Origin: an uncultured Acetatifactor sp.
GTDB taxonomy: Bacteria; Bacillota; Clostridia; Lachnospirales; Lachnospiraceae
Direction: 5' to 3'
Assembly (NCBI GenBank): GCA_934394815.1
Contig: CAKRRD010000039.1
Coordinates: 1-31,725, forward strand
Length of the DNA stretch: 31,725 nt
The notes under the pieces were generated by a model. It worked only from the letters and a program-made list of their open reading frames with translations. It had not been told where the DNA came from and searched no databases. This document shows, in pieces, positions 7,891 through 16,151 of the stretch; position 1 is the first letter of the stretch; the number at the start of each line of letters is the position of its first letter. The position numbers and the translations under genes were made by a program.

Positions 7891-9669
7891 TTATACCCGG
7901 AAAACATCCAATACCTTTTCCAGTTTATCTGCCAGTGCCCGTAGTTTCTCGGAAGAGGTCATCAGTTCCGTCATGGTGTCGCTCATGCCATGCGCTGCCT
8001 GCATGGTGCTGTCCGCCGATGCCGCATTCTGCTCGGAGATTGCCGACAGACCTTCCACCACATCGCGGATGGCGCTTCCGGACTGTCCCAGAACATCCAT
8101 TTTCTCCTGAATGCCTCCGATATGATGCAGCGAATTCTCCACACCGTCTGCCACTGCCGCCGTCTTGACACCGGTCTCCTCCAGCTTGCTCTGCTGATGG
8201 TTCATATTGGCTTCCACTTCGCCCATGATCTCCACCATTCTTCCGGAAGATTCCATGATGTTTTTGATGATTTGCTCGATCTCGGTAGCGGAACGTTTGG
8301 ACTGATCCGCCAGCTTACTGATCTGCTCTGCCACCACTGCGAATCCTCTTCCCGCTTCTCCGGCTCTGGCCGCCTCAATGCTGGCATTCAGCGACAGCAG
8401 ATCTGTCTCGTCCGCAATATCCTGGATCATGGATACCGCTTTGGTAATGTTCTGGATTGCCCCGTTCATGTCTGTGATCTGCTCCGCTACCCGCAGTACA
8501 GATTCCCTGGTGCTTTCGTTGGAGCTGTTCAGTTCCTTCATGATCTCTTCGGAGGCTTTCTCCGCCTCAGCCATCCGTCCGGCATAATCCGTCAGAGAGT
8601 TCACTTCCTCGGAGATATACTCGATCTGTTCGCCGATGCGTACCACATTCTCATTGGCGTCCGTCGTCTCGTTTGCCTGATTTCTGGCACCTTCGGAAAT
8701 TTCCCCTACCGCCTGATATACATCATTCACAGATTCCTGTGTATCCTGTGCCATCTTGATCAGCTTGTTGGAGGACTCTGTCAGATTATCCGCAGAATCC
8801 TTGATATCCGTTACAATGGTGCGCAGTGTCTTCTGTAATTTTACAGAGATCCGGTAGACATCTCCCAGTTCGTCCTTTCTGCGGCACTGCTTTTCATCCG
8901 GCTGTGCGTCCAGTTCTCCGTTTACGATCCTGCCCAGAAAATGTTTTGTCTTCTTCATGGTCTTCACCATGCTGCGAGACAATACGCTGACCAATGTCGC
9001 TGCCACAAGCACACATACCACGGCAATCAGAATAATGTCCTTCACCTGAGTACGAATGGTATTCCGGACCCCCTGTACCGGTGTTGCCACCTCAATGGCA
9101 CCGATCACCGAGCCATCAGAGTTGATCAGCGGCTGATAATACACATAATAGTCTACCTCGGAGATCATACTGTCCTTCAAAAACAGTGGTTCTCCGGTCT
9201 TGATCTGCTCATAAATCTCCGATTCCAGACCCGTACCGTTAATGCGGCCTCCTTCCGGCTTCGTCAGTGTCGTAATCAGACGCATGTTTCCGTATAGGAA
9301 AGACACCTGGAATCCCGTCTTATCCTGCAGACCGTCGATCAGCTGCGTATCTCCGGAGATGGAGACACCGCCCTTACTCACCTTACCGCCCTTGTCCCGG
9401 GTGTAATCTCCTTCATACAGATTCGTATAGGTCTCGTCCACGCTGACGCCTACGATCTGCAATGCTTTTTCAATCTGTTTCTCGATACCCGCTTCCAATG
9501 CTCTGGAACCCACAGTCGCCACCAGTCCACACACAATGATCATCGGCAGCAGACTCAATGACAGGATCTTTTTGGAGATAGTGAAAAAAGGCTTCTTCTT
9601 TTTTTCCCGTTTTACTGCATTCCCCTTTACTTCCGTTTTCTTGCTCTCTGTCTTCCTCATACTTACCAC
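7891..9669 (-). CDS. Methyl-accepting chemotaxis protein with extracellular Cache-type domain
   Basis: A 592-residue classical receptor. A Lys-rich cytosolic start (1-33) precedes TM1 (about 36-53), an extracellular domain (54-210) containing DYYVYYQPL and [13 protein letters not shown] typical of single Cache domains, TM2 (about 211-231), a HAMP segment (about 232-285), and the cytoplasmic coiled coil with the tip [20 protein letters not shown] (about 423-442). Cache domains bind small metabolites such as amino or organic acids; the ligand here is not evident. GTG at 9669 is chosen because AAAGG lies 5 nt before it; the ATG at 9660 is an alternative with a weaker site. It has its own promoter and terminator and so appears monocistronic. 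Confidence 0.92.
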   Translation of the reverse strand: MVSMRKTESKKTEVKGNAVKREKKKKPFFTISKKILSLSLLPMIIVCGLVATVGSRALEAGIEKQIEKALQIVGVSVDETYTNLYEGDYTRDKGGKVSKGGVSISGDTQLIDGLQDKTGFQVSFLYGNMRLITTLTKPEGGRINGTGLESEIYEQIKTGEPLFLKDSMISEVDYYVYYQPLINSDGSVIGAIEVATPVQGVRNTIRTQVKDIILIAVVCVLVAATLVSVLSRSMVKTMKKTKHFLGRIVNGELDAQPDEKQCRRKDELGDVYRISVKLQKTLRTIVTDIKDSADNLTESSNKLIKMAQDTQESVNDVYQAVGEISEGARNQANETTDANENVVRIGEQIEYISEEVNSLTDYAGRMAEAEKASEEIMKELNSSNESTRESVLRVAEQITDMNGAIQNITKAVSMIQDIADETDLLSLNASIEAARAGEAGRGFAVVAEQISKLADQSKRSATEIEQIIKNIMESSGRMVEIMGEVEANMNHQQSKLEETGVKTAAVADGVENSLHHIGGIQEKMDVLGQSGSAIRDVVEGLSAISEQNAASADSTMQAAHGMSDTMTELMTSSEKLRALADKLEKVLDVFRV

Positions 9670-9711
9670 ATCTGCCTTTCTGTAAATGACTTCGTCACAA
9701 CAGGTTTATAT

Positions 9712-9872
9712 CGAAAACGTTTAAGTATTTCCTCGGTAAAATTATTGTATCATTTTCCAAATGGTAAAACAATTCGACAAAATAGCAAGTAATCAGACAA
9801 CATTTTTGGCTAATTTTACTTAACGTTAAGGGTGTTACCGCTTACATCAGCGAAAACGTTAAGTATTCTCTC
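9712..9872. repeat. Repeated AACGTT motifs between MATE and MCP genes
   Basis: CGAAAACGTTTAAGTAT begins at 9712 and CGAAAACGTTAAGTAT, the same but for one base, begins at 9851. Between them CTTAACGTTAAG at 9819-9830 is a perfect 12-bp palindrome. ACTTAACGTT at 9818-9827 also pairs with 9855-9864, which overlaps the MATE stop. The AAACGTT core resembles LacI-family operator half-sites, but no such regulator is in the window. Confidence 0.6.
9744..9772 (-). promoter_or_regulatory. Sigma-A-type promoter for the Cache receptor gene
   Basis: On the minus strand TTGTTT (9772-9767), a 17-bp spacer and TACAAT (9749-9744) lie about 75 nt upstream of the GTG start. A motif with AAACGTTT (9712-9734) lies immediately downstream of the predicted start of transcription, a position suited to a repressor site. 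Confidence 0.6.
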
Positions 9873-11193
9873 CTTTCCACACAGGCATCCGGAATATTTT
9901 GATCAAAAGAGGAATGATCATGATAAACCACACGATGGGTTCCGCCGCAATCACTCCGAGGTATCCAAACCACGGTACCAGTGTGCCCGCGATCACAATT
10001 TTCCCCACCATTTCCAGAGAACTGGAGATCAGCGGAACAATACGCTCTCCCAGTCCCTGCATGGCATTCCGCACGATGCAGATCACTGCCGTCACATAAT
10101 AGAACAATGTGTCCACTTTCAGATAAAGTGTCGCATTGTAGATAACTTCCGGCTTTCTGCTGCCTGTGACCAGCCATACCAGCCAGTCACCAATCGTATA
10201 GCTGGTCACAATGTTCAAGGTACACCAGATACAGGTATATCCGGTCGCCAGCAAAATGCCTCTGCGGATCCGGTCGATCTTGCCTGCTCCCAGGTTCTGA
10301 CCACAGTAGGTGGCCATAGTCTGTCCGAAGACACTGAACATAATCATGAAAATCTCCGAAATCTTACGGGCCGCCGTATGGGCAATGATGATATCCTGCC
10401 CCAGTTTGTTGATGGAGGTCTGCAGGGTCAGTGTACCGATGTTCACCAGAGAACTCATAAATCCCATGGAGAGACCGGAACTTAACAAATTGCGGAGCAT
10501 TCCGTCCTTTGCCAATCTCAGATCCTCTCTTCCGATCCGCAGAATCTCGTATTTCTTCCATAAATATACTGCGCACACCACTACCGCCACGCATTGGGAC
10601 AATACGGTGGCAATGGCTGCTCCCCGTACACCCGCTTTCAGCACAACGATGAAGAACAGATCTCCGCCGATATTCATGGCAACGGAAATTGCCAGCACGA
10701 TCAGGGGTGTCACGGTATCTCCGATGGCCCGGAGAGTTGCCGACAGCACATCATATAATAAAGTAACGATCAGTCCTGCAATGATCACTGCCACATACTG
10801 TGCCGCCGTGTCCATCAGATCTGCCGGGACATTCAGAAAACGTAAGATCGGCTGCAGGAACAAAAGCCCCGACACCGTCAGGATCACTGCCACAAAAACT
10901 CCCAGCACCAACGCGTTTCCCAGAGATTTCCGTAGTTTTACCATATCCTTTGCACCGAAATGCTGGGCCGAGATAATGGCAAAACCATTGCACATTCCCA
11001 TCAAAAACTGCACGATCAGATTGCTCAATGTCGTGGTAGCGCCCACCGCCGCCAACGCACTTTCTCCCAAATAGGTACCGACAATACGGGTATCCACCAG
11101 ACTATAGGTCAGTTGTAATAAATTAGCCAAAAAAATAGGAAGGGCAAACGTCAGTATCAGCACCGACGGTTTGCCCTTAGTCAGATCTTTCAT
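9859..11193 (-). CDS. MATE-family efflux transporter
   Basis: A 444-residue integral membrane protein with twelve predicted spans in two similar halves, as in the MATE/NorM fold. Typical features: the opening pattern KPSVLILTFALPIFLANLLQ, the first-loop LVDTRIVGTYLG with GESALAAVGA, and the corresponding second-half segment SISEIF-like KISEIFMIMFSVFGQ with GQNLGAGK. Such pumps export cationic drugs or metabolites in exchange for Na+ or H+; the substrate is unknown. ATG at 11193 is preferred because TGAGG lies 6 nt upstream; a GTG at 11205 is in frame within that leader. The AGCS symporter ends 69 nt upstream on the same strand with no convincing terminator between, so readthrough from the glycine-controlled transcript is possible. 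Confidence 0.93.
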   Translation of the reverse strand: MKDLTKGKPSVLILTFALPIFLANLLQLTYSLVDTRIVGTYLGESALAAVGATTTLSNLIVQFLMGMCNGFAIISAQHFGAKDMVKLRKSLGNALVLGVFVAVILTVSGLLFLQPILRFLNVPADLMDTAAQYVAVIIAGLIVTLLYDVLSATLRAIGDTVTPLIVLAISVAMNIGGDLFFIVVLKAGVRGAAIATVLSQCVAVVVCAVYLWKKYEILRIGREDLRLAKDGMLRNLLSSGLSMGFMSSLVNIGTLTLQTSINKLGQDIIIAHTAARKISEIFMIMFSVFGQTMATYCGQNLGAGKIDRIRRGILLATGYTCIWCTLNIVTSYTIGDWLVWLVTGSRKPEVIYNATLYLKVDTLFYYVTAVICIVRNAMQGLGERIVPLISSSLEMVGKIVIAGTLVPWFGYLGVIAAEPIVWFIMIIPLLIKIFRMPVWKGENT

Positions 11194-11262
11194 ATAGTTC
11201 CTCACTTCTATACTGCCGGAGAAAACATAGCATTCCCCGCATGATAGGGCTACAGAACTTTT

Positions 11263-12675
11263 TTAAAACTTTTTCTTTGCATTGTCAAGATATTTCTTGG
11301 TCTCGGCCACTACCACACCGTTCAGTGCCAGCAGTGCGATCAGATTCGGAATCGCCATCAGGCCATTGAAAATATCTGCGATGGTCCAGACTGCCTTAAC
11401 CGTCATGTAGGGTCCGATGAATACACAGCCGATATACAGCCAGCGGTATGCCTTGATAGCCTTCGGCTTCTGGCCGATCAGGTACTCCAGACATCTCTCA
11501 CTGTAGTAATCCCATCCCAGGATCGTAGTAAATGCGAAGAATACCAGACAGATCATCAGGATAAAGGAAGCAATGGAACTGTTGAAAGGCAGACCCTGCT
11601 GGAAAGCTCTGGTGGTAACGTCCACACCGTCCAGCCCTACGTTCCAGGAATCCGTGATGACAATGGTAAGACCGGTCATGGTACAGATGATCAGGGTGTC
11701 GATGATGGTACCCATCATGGAGATCAGACCCTGCTTGGCCGGAGAATCGGTCTGTGCTGCCGCTGCCGCAATCGGTGCGCTGCCGATACCGGCTTCGTTG
11801 GAGAAGATACCTCTCGCAATACCCTTCTGCATGGCCATCAGAATAGCACCCAATGCACCGCCGGCTACGGCACGCATACCAAACGCACTCTGTACGATGG
11901 TCACGATTGCGGAAGGAATTGCAGTTACGTTAAAAATCAGTACCAGCAGGCAGGATATTACATAGGTAACTGCCATAAAAGGAACAACGACCTGTGCCAC
12001 GGTAGAGATGCGCTTTAATCCACCGATGACTACCAATGCCACGCAGATGGTCAACAGAATGCCGGAGATCACAACACTCCAGGAATAATCCATGCCGAAA
12101 AGCTGTACGGTATGTGTATTGTCCGCATCAAAGAAATTATGTACCGCACTGGTGATACCGTTGATCTGAGTGAAAGTTCCGATCCCGAACAGACCTACAC
12201 AGACACCCATAAAAGCAAATATCTTTGCCAGCCATTTCCAGTTTTTCCCCATACCGTTCTCGATATAGTAGAACGGTCCGCCGATGATATGTCCGTCTTC
12301 GGCTACCACACGATACTTCACAGCCAGCAGGCATTCGGAATACTTTGTTGCCGTGCCTACCAACGCAGCGATCCACATCCAGAACAGGGCGCCGGGGCCA
12401 CCCGCTACAATAGCCGTTGCCACACCGACAATATTACCGGTTCCGATGGTAGCGGACAATGCGGTACACAGGGCTGCAAAGCTGGATACTTCGCCGTCTT
12501 CACCTGTCTTCTCATTGGCGATTAAGTGTTTGATTGCATGGGGCAGCTTCGTGATCTGCAGAAATCGAAGTCGGGCCGTAAGGAAAAGACCGGTGGCCAG
12601 AATCAGGACGATCAGGGGAATGCCCCAGACGAAATCATCCACTGTACTCAGAAAGTTGCTAATTGTTTCTAACAT
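11263..12675 (-). CDS. AGCS-family sodium:alanine/glycine symporter
   Basis: A 470-residue membrane protein importing alanine or glycine with Na+. The family region is clear: TGNIVGVATAIVAGGPGALF followed by WMWIAALVGTATKYSEC, and later FSNEAGIGSAPIAAAAAQT. About ten membrane segments are seen. The ATG at 12675 follows GGAGGAGAGG; an open frame runs upstream to 12915 but crosses the riboswitch and is not coding. A glycine riboswitch in the leader makes glycine the likely transported or sensed amino acid, in line with the known association of this riboswitch with AGCS transporters. The stop at 11263 lies in an A/T-rich stretch without a clear terminator hairpin. Confidence 0.94.
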   Translation of the reverse strand: MLETISNFLSTVDDFVWGIPLIVLILATGLFLTARLRFLQITKLPHAIKHLIANEKTGEDGEVSSFAALCTALSATIGTGNIVGVATAIVAGGPGALFWMWIAALVGTATKYSECLLAVKYRVVAEDGHIIGGPFYYIENGMGKNWKWLAKIFAFMGVCVGLFGIGTFTQINGITSAVHNFFDADNTHTVQLFGMDYSWSVVISGILLTICVALVVIGGLKRISTVAQVVVPFMAVTYVISCLLVLIFNVTAIPSAIVTIVQSAFGMRAVAGGALGAILMAMQKGIARGIFSNEAGIGSAPIAAAAAQTDSPAKQGLISMMGTIIDTLIICTMTGLTIVITDSWNVGLDGVDVTTRAFQQGLPFNSSIASFILMICLVFFAFTTILGWDYYSERCLEYLIGQKPKAIKAYRWLYIGCVFIGPYMTVKAVWTIADIFNGLMAIPNLIALLALNGVVVAETKKYLDNAKKKF

Positions 12676-12689
12676 ATTCCCTCTCCTCC

Positions 12690-12705
12690 CGTCACTTTTG
12701 TGACG
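12690..12705 (-). promoter_or_regulatory. Hairpin abutting the AGCS ribosome binding site
   Basis: On the minus strand CGTCAC-AAAA-GTGACG forms a perfect 6-bp stem with a tetraloop, and the ribosome binding site GGAGGAGAGG follows at once. Upstream, TTCCCGTTCTC (about 12734-12744) could pair with GAGAGGGAA of the ribosome site, with a 2-nt bulge. These elements look like a translational expression platform for the riboswitch, with no T-run to suggest transcription termination. Confidence 0.5.
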
Positions 12706-12746
12706 TCCTATAGTAGATTGATTTCTTCCGAAGAGAACGGGAATAA

Positions 12747-12871
12747 GCACGTTGGTGCTCTGTCCTTTTGCCTGAGAGATTGGCAGCGCTGCTGCCGTAC
12801 ACCTTCGGCGCCTTCTATACGGAACTTTCCAGGTAAAACCTTGAAGCTTTCCGCGGAAGGACTCTCCAGAG
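12747..12871 (-). promoter_or_regulatory. Glycine riboswitch (gcvT motif), apparently a single aptamer
   Basis: The minus strand carries the conserved glycine aptamer parts in order: CTCTGGAGAG (12871-12862), GCCGAAGGTG (about 12811-12802), then ATCTCTCAGGCAAAAGGACA reaching AGAG near 12758. A short GCAC-CAAC-GTGC hairpin (12758-12747) follows. Only one full glycine core is visible; the 3' hairpin resembles the ghost aptamer described for type-1 singlet glycine riboswitches. It lies between a strong promoter and the AGCS symporter gene and should adjust uptake to cellular glycine. Confidence 0.93.
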
Positions 12872-12905
12872 TAAACCGTTACCGCGTTACTGCGGCAATA
12901 AAAAT

Positions 12906-12934
12906 ATAATAACACACTTTATTTCGACATGCAA
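12906..12934 (-). promoter_or_regulatory. Sigma-A-type promoter for the riboswitch-AGCS transcript
   Basis: On the minus strand TTGCAT (12934-12929), a 17-bp spacer and TATTAT (12911-12906) lie just upstream of the aptamer. Predicted transcription start near 12899 gives a leader of roughly 225 nt. The stretch 12935-13103, between this promoter and the helicase stop, shows no gene and no convincing terminator. Confidence 0.75.
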
Positions 12935-13103
12935 TAATAAATTGTCTTTTATATGGAATCTTTTGTTTGTGCCACGCGAACATTGACTTTTATCCGCCGC
13001 ATCACCGGAGGACACTTTTGCCTGATCCTGTGTGCTGCCGGTCGTGAGGTCTCGTTCTCGTGCCGTAATATAATGTCTTTCCTTGTGGTTTTACTTTTTA
13101 TGA

Positions 13104-16100
13104 TTAATGTTTTACGGAAAAATAGTTAATCAGTATCTCTTTTATGTGGTTGTACCTTCTGGCATAGGAGTTTTCCACCCGGATGATCTGCAGATTATGG
13201 GCTTTGCAAATCTCATTCTTCTTGCGGTCTCTCTCTTTTACCACGTCATCGCTGAAATGCTCTTTTCCATCCAGCTCAATAGCCAGCATGGGAATCTCTT
13301 CCTGTCCCTGTTTCTCGTATACCACAAAGTCAAACCGGCCTTTGTAAAAAAGATCATTCCATTCCTCATTTTCCCAGAAAACATGAGAAATCGCCACTTC
13401 CTTATGTACCGTATATCTGCTTTGTGTCATCCAGATGTTTTCCAGTGCATGGTTCAGATTTTGCAGAAATGCATCTTCCGTAGCACTGCTGAAAGGCTTT
13501 ACTCCCAACGCCCTGGAGATTGCCGGTTTGGGGGTCACCACACTTTTGCCCTTTGTCTGTACATATTGCACCAGTTCGTACAAATCATCTTCATCCCCCT
13601 CTTTATGCAGCCTCTCCAGATTTTTCCGGCTGGACAGCAGGATCAGCCGGTCTCTGGCCCGGGATGTTGCCACATTGATCAGTTCCTTATTGTTTTTCAG
13701 CCATTCGTAAGTCCCAGCCTGTGTCTGATCCGTAATAGCCGTAGAAAAAAGGATCACATCCTTTTCGTCTCCCTGAAAGGCATGCACGGTTCCACATATC
13801 ACATTCTCTATTCCCTCTTTTTTCAATTCCTCTTCGATGAGATTTTTCTGATTGACAAAGGGAGTGATCACGCCGATACTTTTCTCTCTGTTCTGCGCTG
13901 CATACTGGGCGATGGCTCTTGCCTCTCCCGGTGCTGTGTTTTTATAATCCGTGTGAGCATTCGGCATATCCGCATAGATCAGAGGGTTTTCCTCTCTGCT
14001 TTGCGACAGTACATGTAACTGGGAATTGTAATATTTTTGATTATTGAAACCAATGATGGCGGGGTGGCACCGGTAATGATTGTGCAGCAGGATCTCATCA
14101 CTGACCGCATCGCAGGTCAAAAATGTCTTGTAAATGGAATTTTTGCAATAATCGTATTCCTCCGACACTCCGTATTTCTTTTTCAGCTTGTCGTTTACCA
14201 CCGGATCCAACAGGATGACCGGGTTCAACTGCTGCGGATCCCCCACCAGCATCAGATTTCTTCCGCGGATGATCGGAACCAGAGAAACCGCATTGTTGCA
14301 CTGGCTTGCCTCATCCATGATAGTCATATCAAACATGGGTTCCGGATCTCCCAGCCGGTGTGCGGAAATACAGGTCGTGGCAATTATGGGAAATATTTTT
14401 TGCAGCTTTGCAATATTCTTTTTTTCGCCCAGGTACTTGCTGAAGGCTTCTGCGGCTTTGTCCGCATCTTCCGTTTCCACGATGTTTCTCAGCTTCGTAT
14501 GTTCTTCTTCCCCCAGTCTGCGGATGTACCTCGCTGAAGTATAATACAGATATTTCAACAATTCCTCTGTATCATGATCCAGAAGCGAAATGGCTGCTTC
14601 CTCCGAGACTTCTCCCCTGTTTTCCAGGCGATTCCTGATCTTGTTACGCTGTCGTCCGTTCAAATCCGCTTCAAAGGACAACATCTGCAGGGAACCGGCA
14701 TTCTGTTTCTCATAATCAAGCAGGCGGTCGATGGTCTCCTCCCGCTCCTTCAGATCCAGTATTTCTTCATAGCTTTCCAGCAAAACGGAGAGTTTTCTGG
14801 CTCTGCGCTTTCTGTCATCTTTGTTGCGTTCCAAGGTTCCCTCAAATATCTGAACCTTCTGTACGTCACGGTAAAGTCTTTTGATGGTCTGTACGGCCTC
14901 TTTTACTTTTTCAGAATTGCCCAGCCGGAGTATGGGGAACGGAATGGTTCTTCCACGGTAAGAAATCTGCGAAAGTTTTTCATAGACGCCGTTGATCGGA
15001 TGATTATTGTAGGACGCAAAGAGAACCGTTTTTTCATTAAAGAAAGCGGTCGTGATCGTGTTGATAATGGTATTGGTCTTCCCCGTTCCCGGAGGTCCCT
15101 GAATATAGGCCACCGGATAGATCATGGCATTGTTGATGGCCAGAAGTTGATCCATATTAATATTTTTATTGATGAGAGCGATAGGCAGTGGTTTTCCTTT
15201 CGGGCGCTCCAGCAGGTCTCCGAAAAAGGCCCTGACCGGCACGGGGATCTCGGTTTTCTCTCCTCTGTAAAACATTTTCATGATAGAAGCATATTCCGAA
15301 TGCAGATCCAGCGCTATGTCCATCCCCAACCCTATAATATAGGGCATATCATCCACCATATATTTTTTTCTACAAATGCAGTCCTTGATTTTTTCCTGAT
15401 TTTTCGTAAATTCTTTTAAAAGCTCATAGTCATCCGCATCCAGAAAACGGCGCACACTTTGTTTACTTCCGTCCAGTGTGAATTCTGTGCATATGGTAAT
15501 ATCCTCATCCGGCCGCAAAACATGCTTTTTCACATCCAGATGGAGTTTGCGGTAGGCCAGCACATAGAGTCCTTTCTGGGTATGAATGCTCAGAATATTC
15601 ATTGCCAGTTGTTGCAGTTTTAATGTACCGCCCGCATTTTCCCTCTGCTCTACATTGTGCTGAAAACTTTTAACGATGGTCTGAAACTGTTCCGGATCCA
15701 GAGGATAGGTTTCTCCCTGGATTCTTTCCCGGTCCAGATAACGCACCAGGGCAAAATCCTTTTTATAAGGTGTGGTGTCCATACGGTTGCACATTTCCAG
15801 ATAATTCAATATCTTCAGGTTCGCCGCATTATCGAAAAGTTCATTATATTTATGAGGATTGAGATAAATATCCCTCACAAGAGCCTCATTCACATCACAA
15901 TAAGACCCTTCTATCAGCTCCGAGGACAGAATGGAGTCTATTTTGATTGGATAATCCAATGTCTTCATTTTATATTGTCCCAGATGCAGCCCGTCCACTT
16001 TCAGTGTCCGCCTTGCGGCATCCAGACTCCGAATACCTATCCAGTATTTTGTGATTTCATTTCCCTTGTTGCGGTATTCTATGCTCAACCATTTTCCTTC

Positions 16101-16139
16101 ATGGATTGCACGGAAAATATCTCTTGCTACTGCGTTCAT
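13104..16139 (-). CDS. Large SF1 (Upf1-like) helicase with C-terminal PD-(D/E)XK-type nuclease domain
   Basis: A 1011-residue protein. Residues 1-80 resemble a WYL domain (IFRAIHEGKWLSIEYRNKGN followed by a beta-rich segment ending IDSILSSELI). The SF1B helicase core is split by a coiled insert (about 430-580): Walker A GPPGTGKTN (348-356), Walker B MDEASQ (608-613), motif III GDPQQLNP (633-640), motif IV HYRCHP (688-693), motif V GTVHAFQGDE (783-792), motif VI NVATSRARDR (822-831). The C-terminus (885-1005) resembles DUF2726/DUF559-type nucleases: E888, D937 in GRFDFVV, and E955-K959 in IELDGKEH, then an RKKNEICKAHNLQIIRV stretch. It should unwind nucleic acid and probably cut DNA; a defence or repair role is inferred. 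It follows the ABC-F gene by 12 nt. The start ATG at 16139 has GGGGG close upstream, and all motifs lie well inside. Confidence 0.88.
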   Translation of the reverse strand: MNAVARDIFRAIHEGKWLSIEYRNKGNEITKYWIGIRSLDAARRTLKVDGLHLGQYKMKTLDYPIKIDSILSSELIEGSYCDVNEALVRDIYLNPHKYNELFDNAANLKILNYLEMCNRMDTTPYKKDFALVRYLDRERIQGETYPLDPEQFQTIVKSFQHNVEQRENAGGTLKLQQLAMNILSIHTQKGLYVLAYRKLHLDVKKHVLRPDEDITICTEFTLDGSKQSVRRFLDADDYELLKEFTKNQEKIKDCICRKKYMVDDMPYIIGLGMDIALDLHSEYASIMKMFYRGEKTEIPVPVRAFFGDLLERPKGKPLPIALINKNINMDQLLAINNAMIYPVAYIQGPPGTGKTNTIINTITTAFFNEKTVLFASYNNHPINGVYEKLSQISYRGRTIPFPILRLGNSEKVKEAVQTIKRLYRDVQKVQIFEGTLERNKDDRKRRARKLSVLLESYEEILDLKEREETIDRLLDYEKQNAGSLQMLSFEADLNGRQRNKIRNRLENRGEVSEEAAISLLDHDTEELLKYLYYTSARYIRRLGEEEHTKLRNIVETEDADKAAEAFSKYLGEKKNIAKLQKIFPIIATTCISAHRLGDPEPMFDMTIMDEASQCNNAVSLVPIIRGRNLMLVGDPQQLNPVILLDPVVNDKLKKKYGVSEEYDYCKNSIYKTFLTCDAVSDEILLHNHYRCHPAIIGFNNQKYYNSQLHVLSQSREENPLIYADMPNAHTDYKNTAPGEARAIAQYAAQNREKSIGVITPFVNQKNLIEEELKKEGIENVICGTVHAFQGDEKDVILFSTAITDQTQAGTYEWLKNNKELINVATSRARDRLILLSSRKNLERLHKEGDEDDLYELVQYVQTKGKSVVTPKPAISRALGVKPFSSATEDAFLQNLNHALENIWMTQSRYTVHKEVAISHVFWENEEWNDLFYKGRFDFVVYEKQGQEEIPMLAIELDGKEHFSDDVVKERDRKKNEICKAHNLQIIRVENSYARRYNHIKEILINYFSVKH

Positions 16140-16151
16140 AATTCCCCCGTA

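Noticed and set aside
9700..9735. A sigma-28 flagellar promoter (CGATAT at 9708-9713, minus strand) for the Cache receptor.
   Set aside because: The -10-like bases are present but no TAAA-type -35 lies at the required distance; the sigma-A promoter at 9744-9772 is better.
9818..9864. The AACGTT inverted repeat as terminator of the MATE gene.
   Set aside because: On the minus strand the stem is followed by AAAATTAG with no T-run and is weak in GC, so an operator-like role is preferred.
12676..12915. The 80-codon upstream extension of the AGCS frame.
   Set aside because: It crosses the glycine riboswitch and hairpin; the ATG at 12675 has the strong ribosome site.
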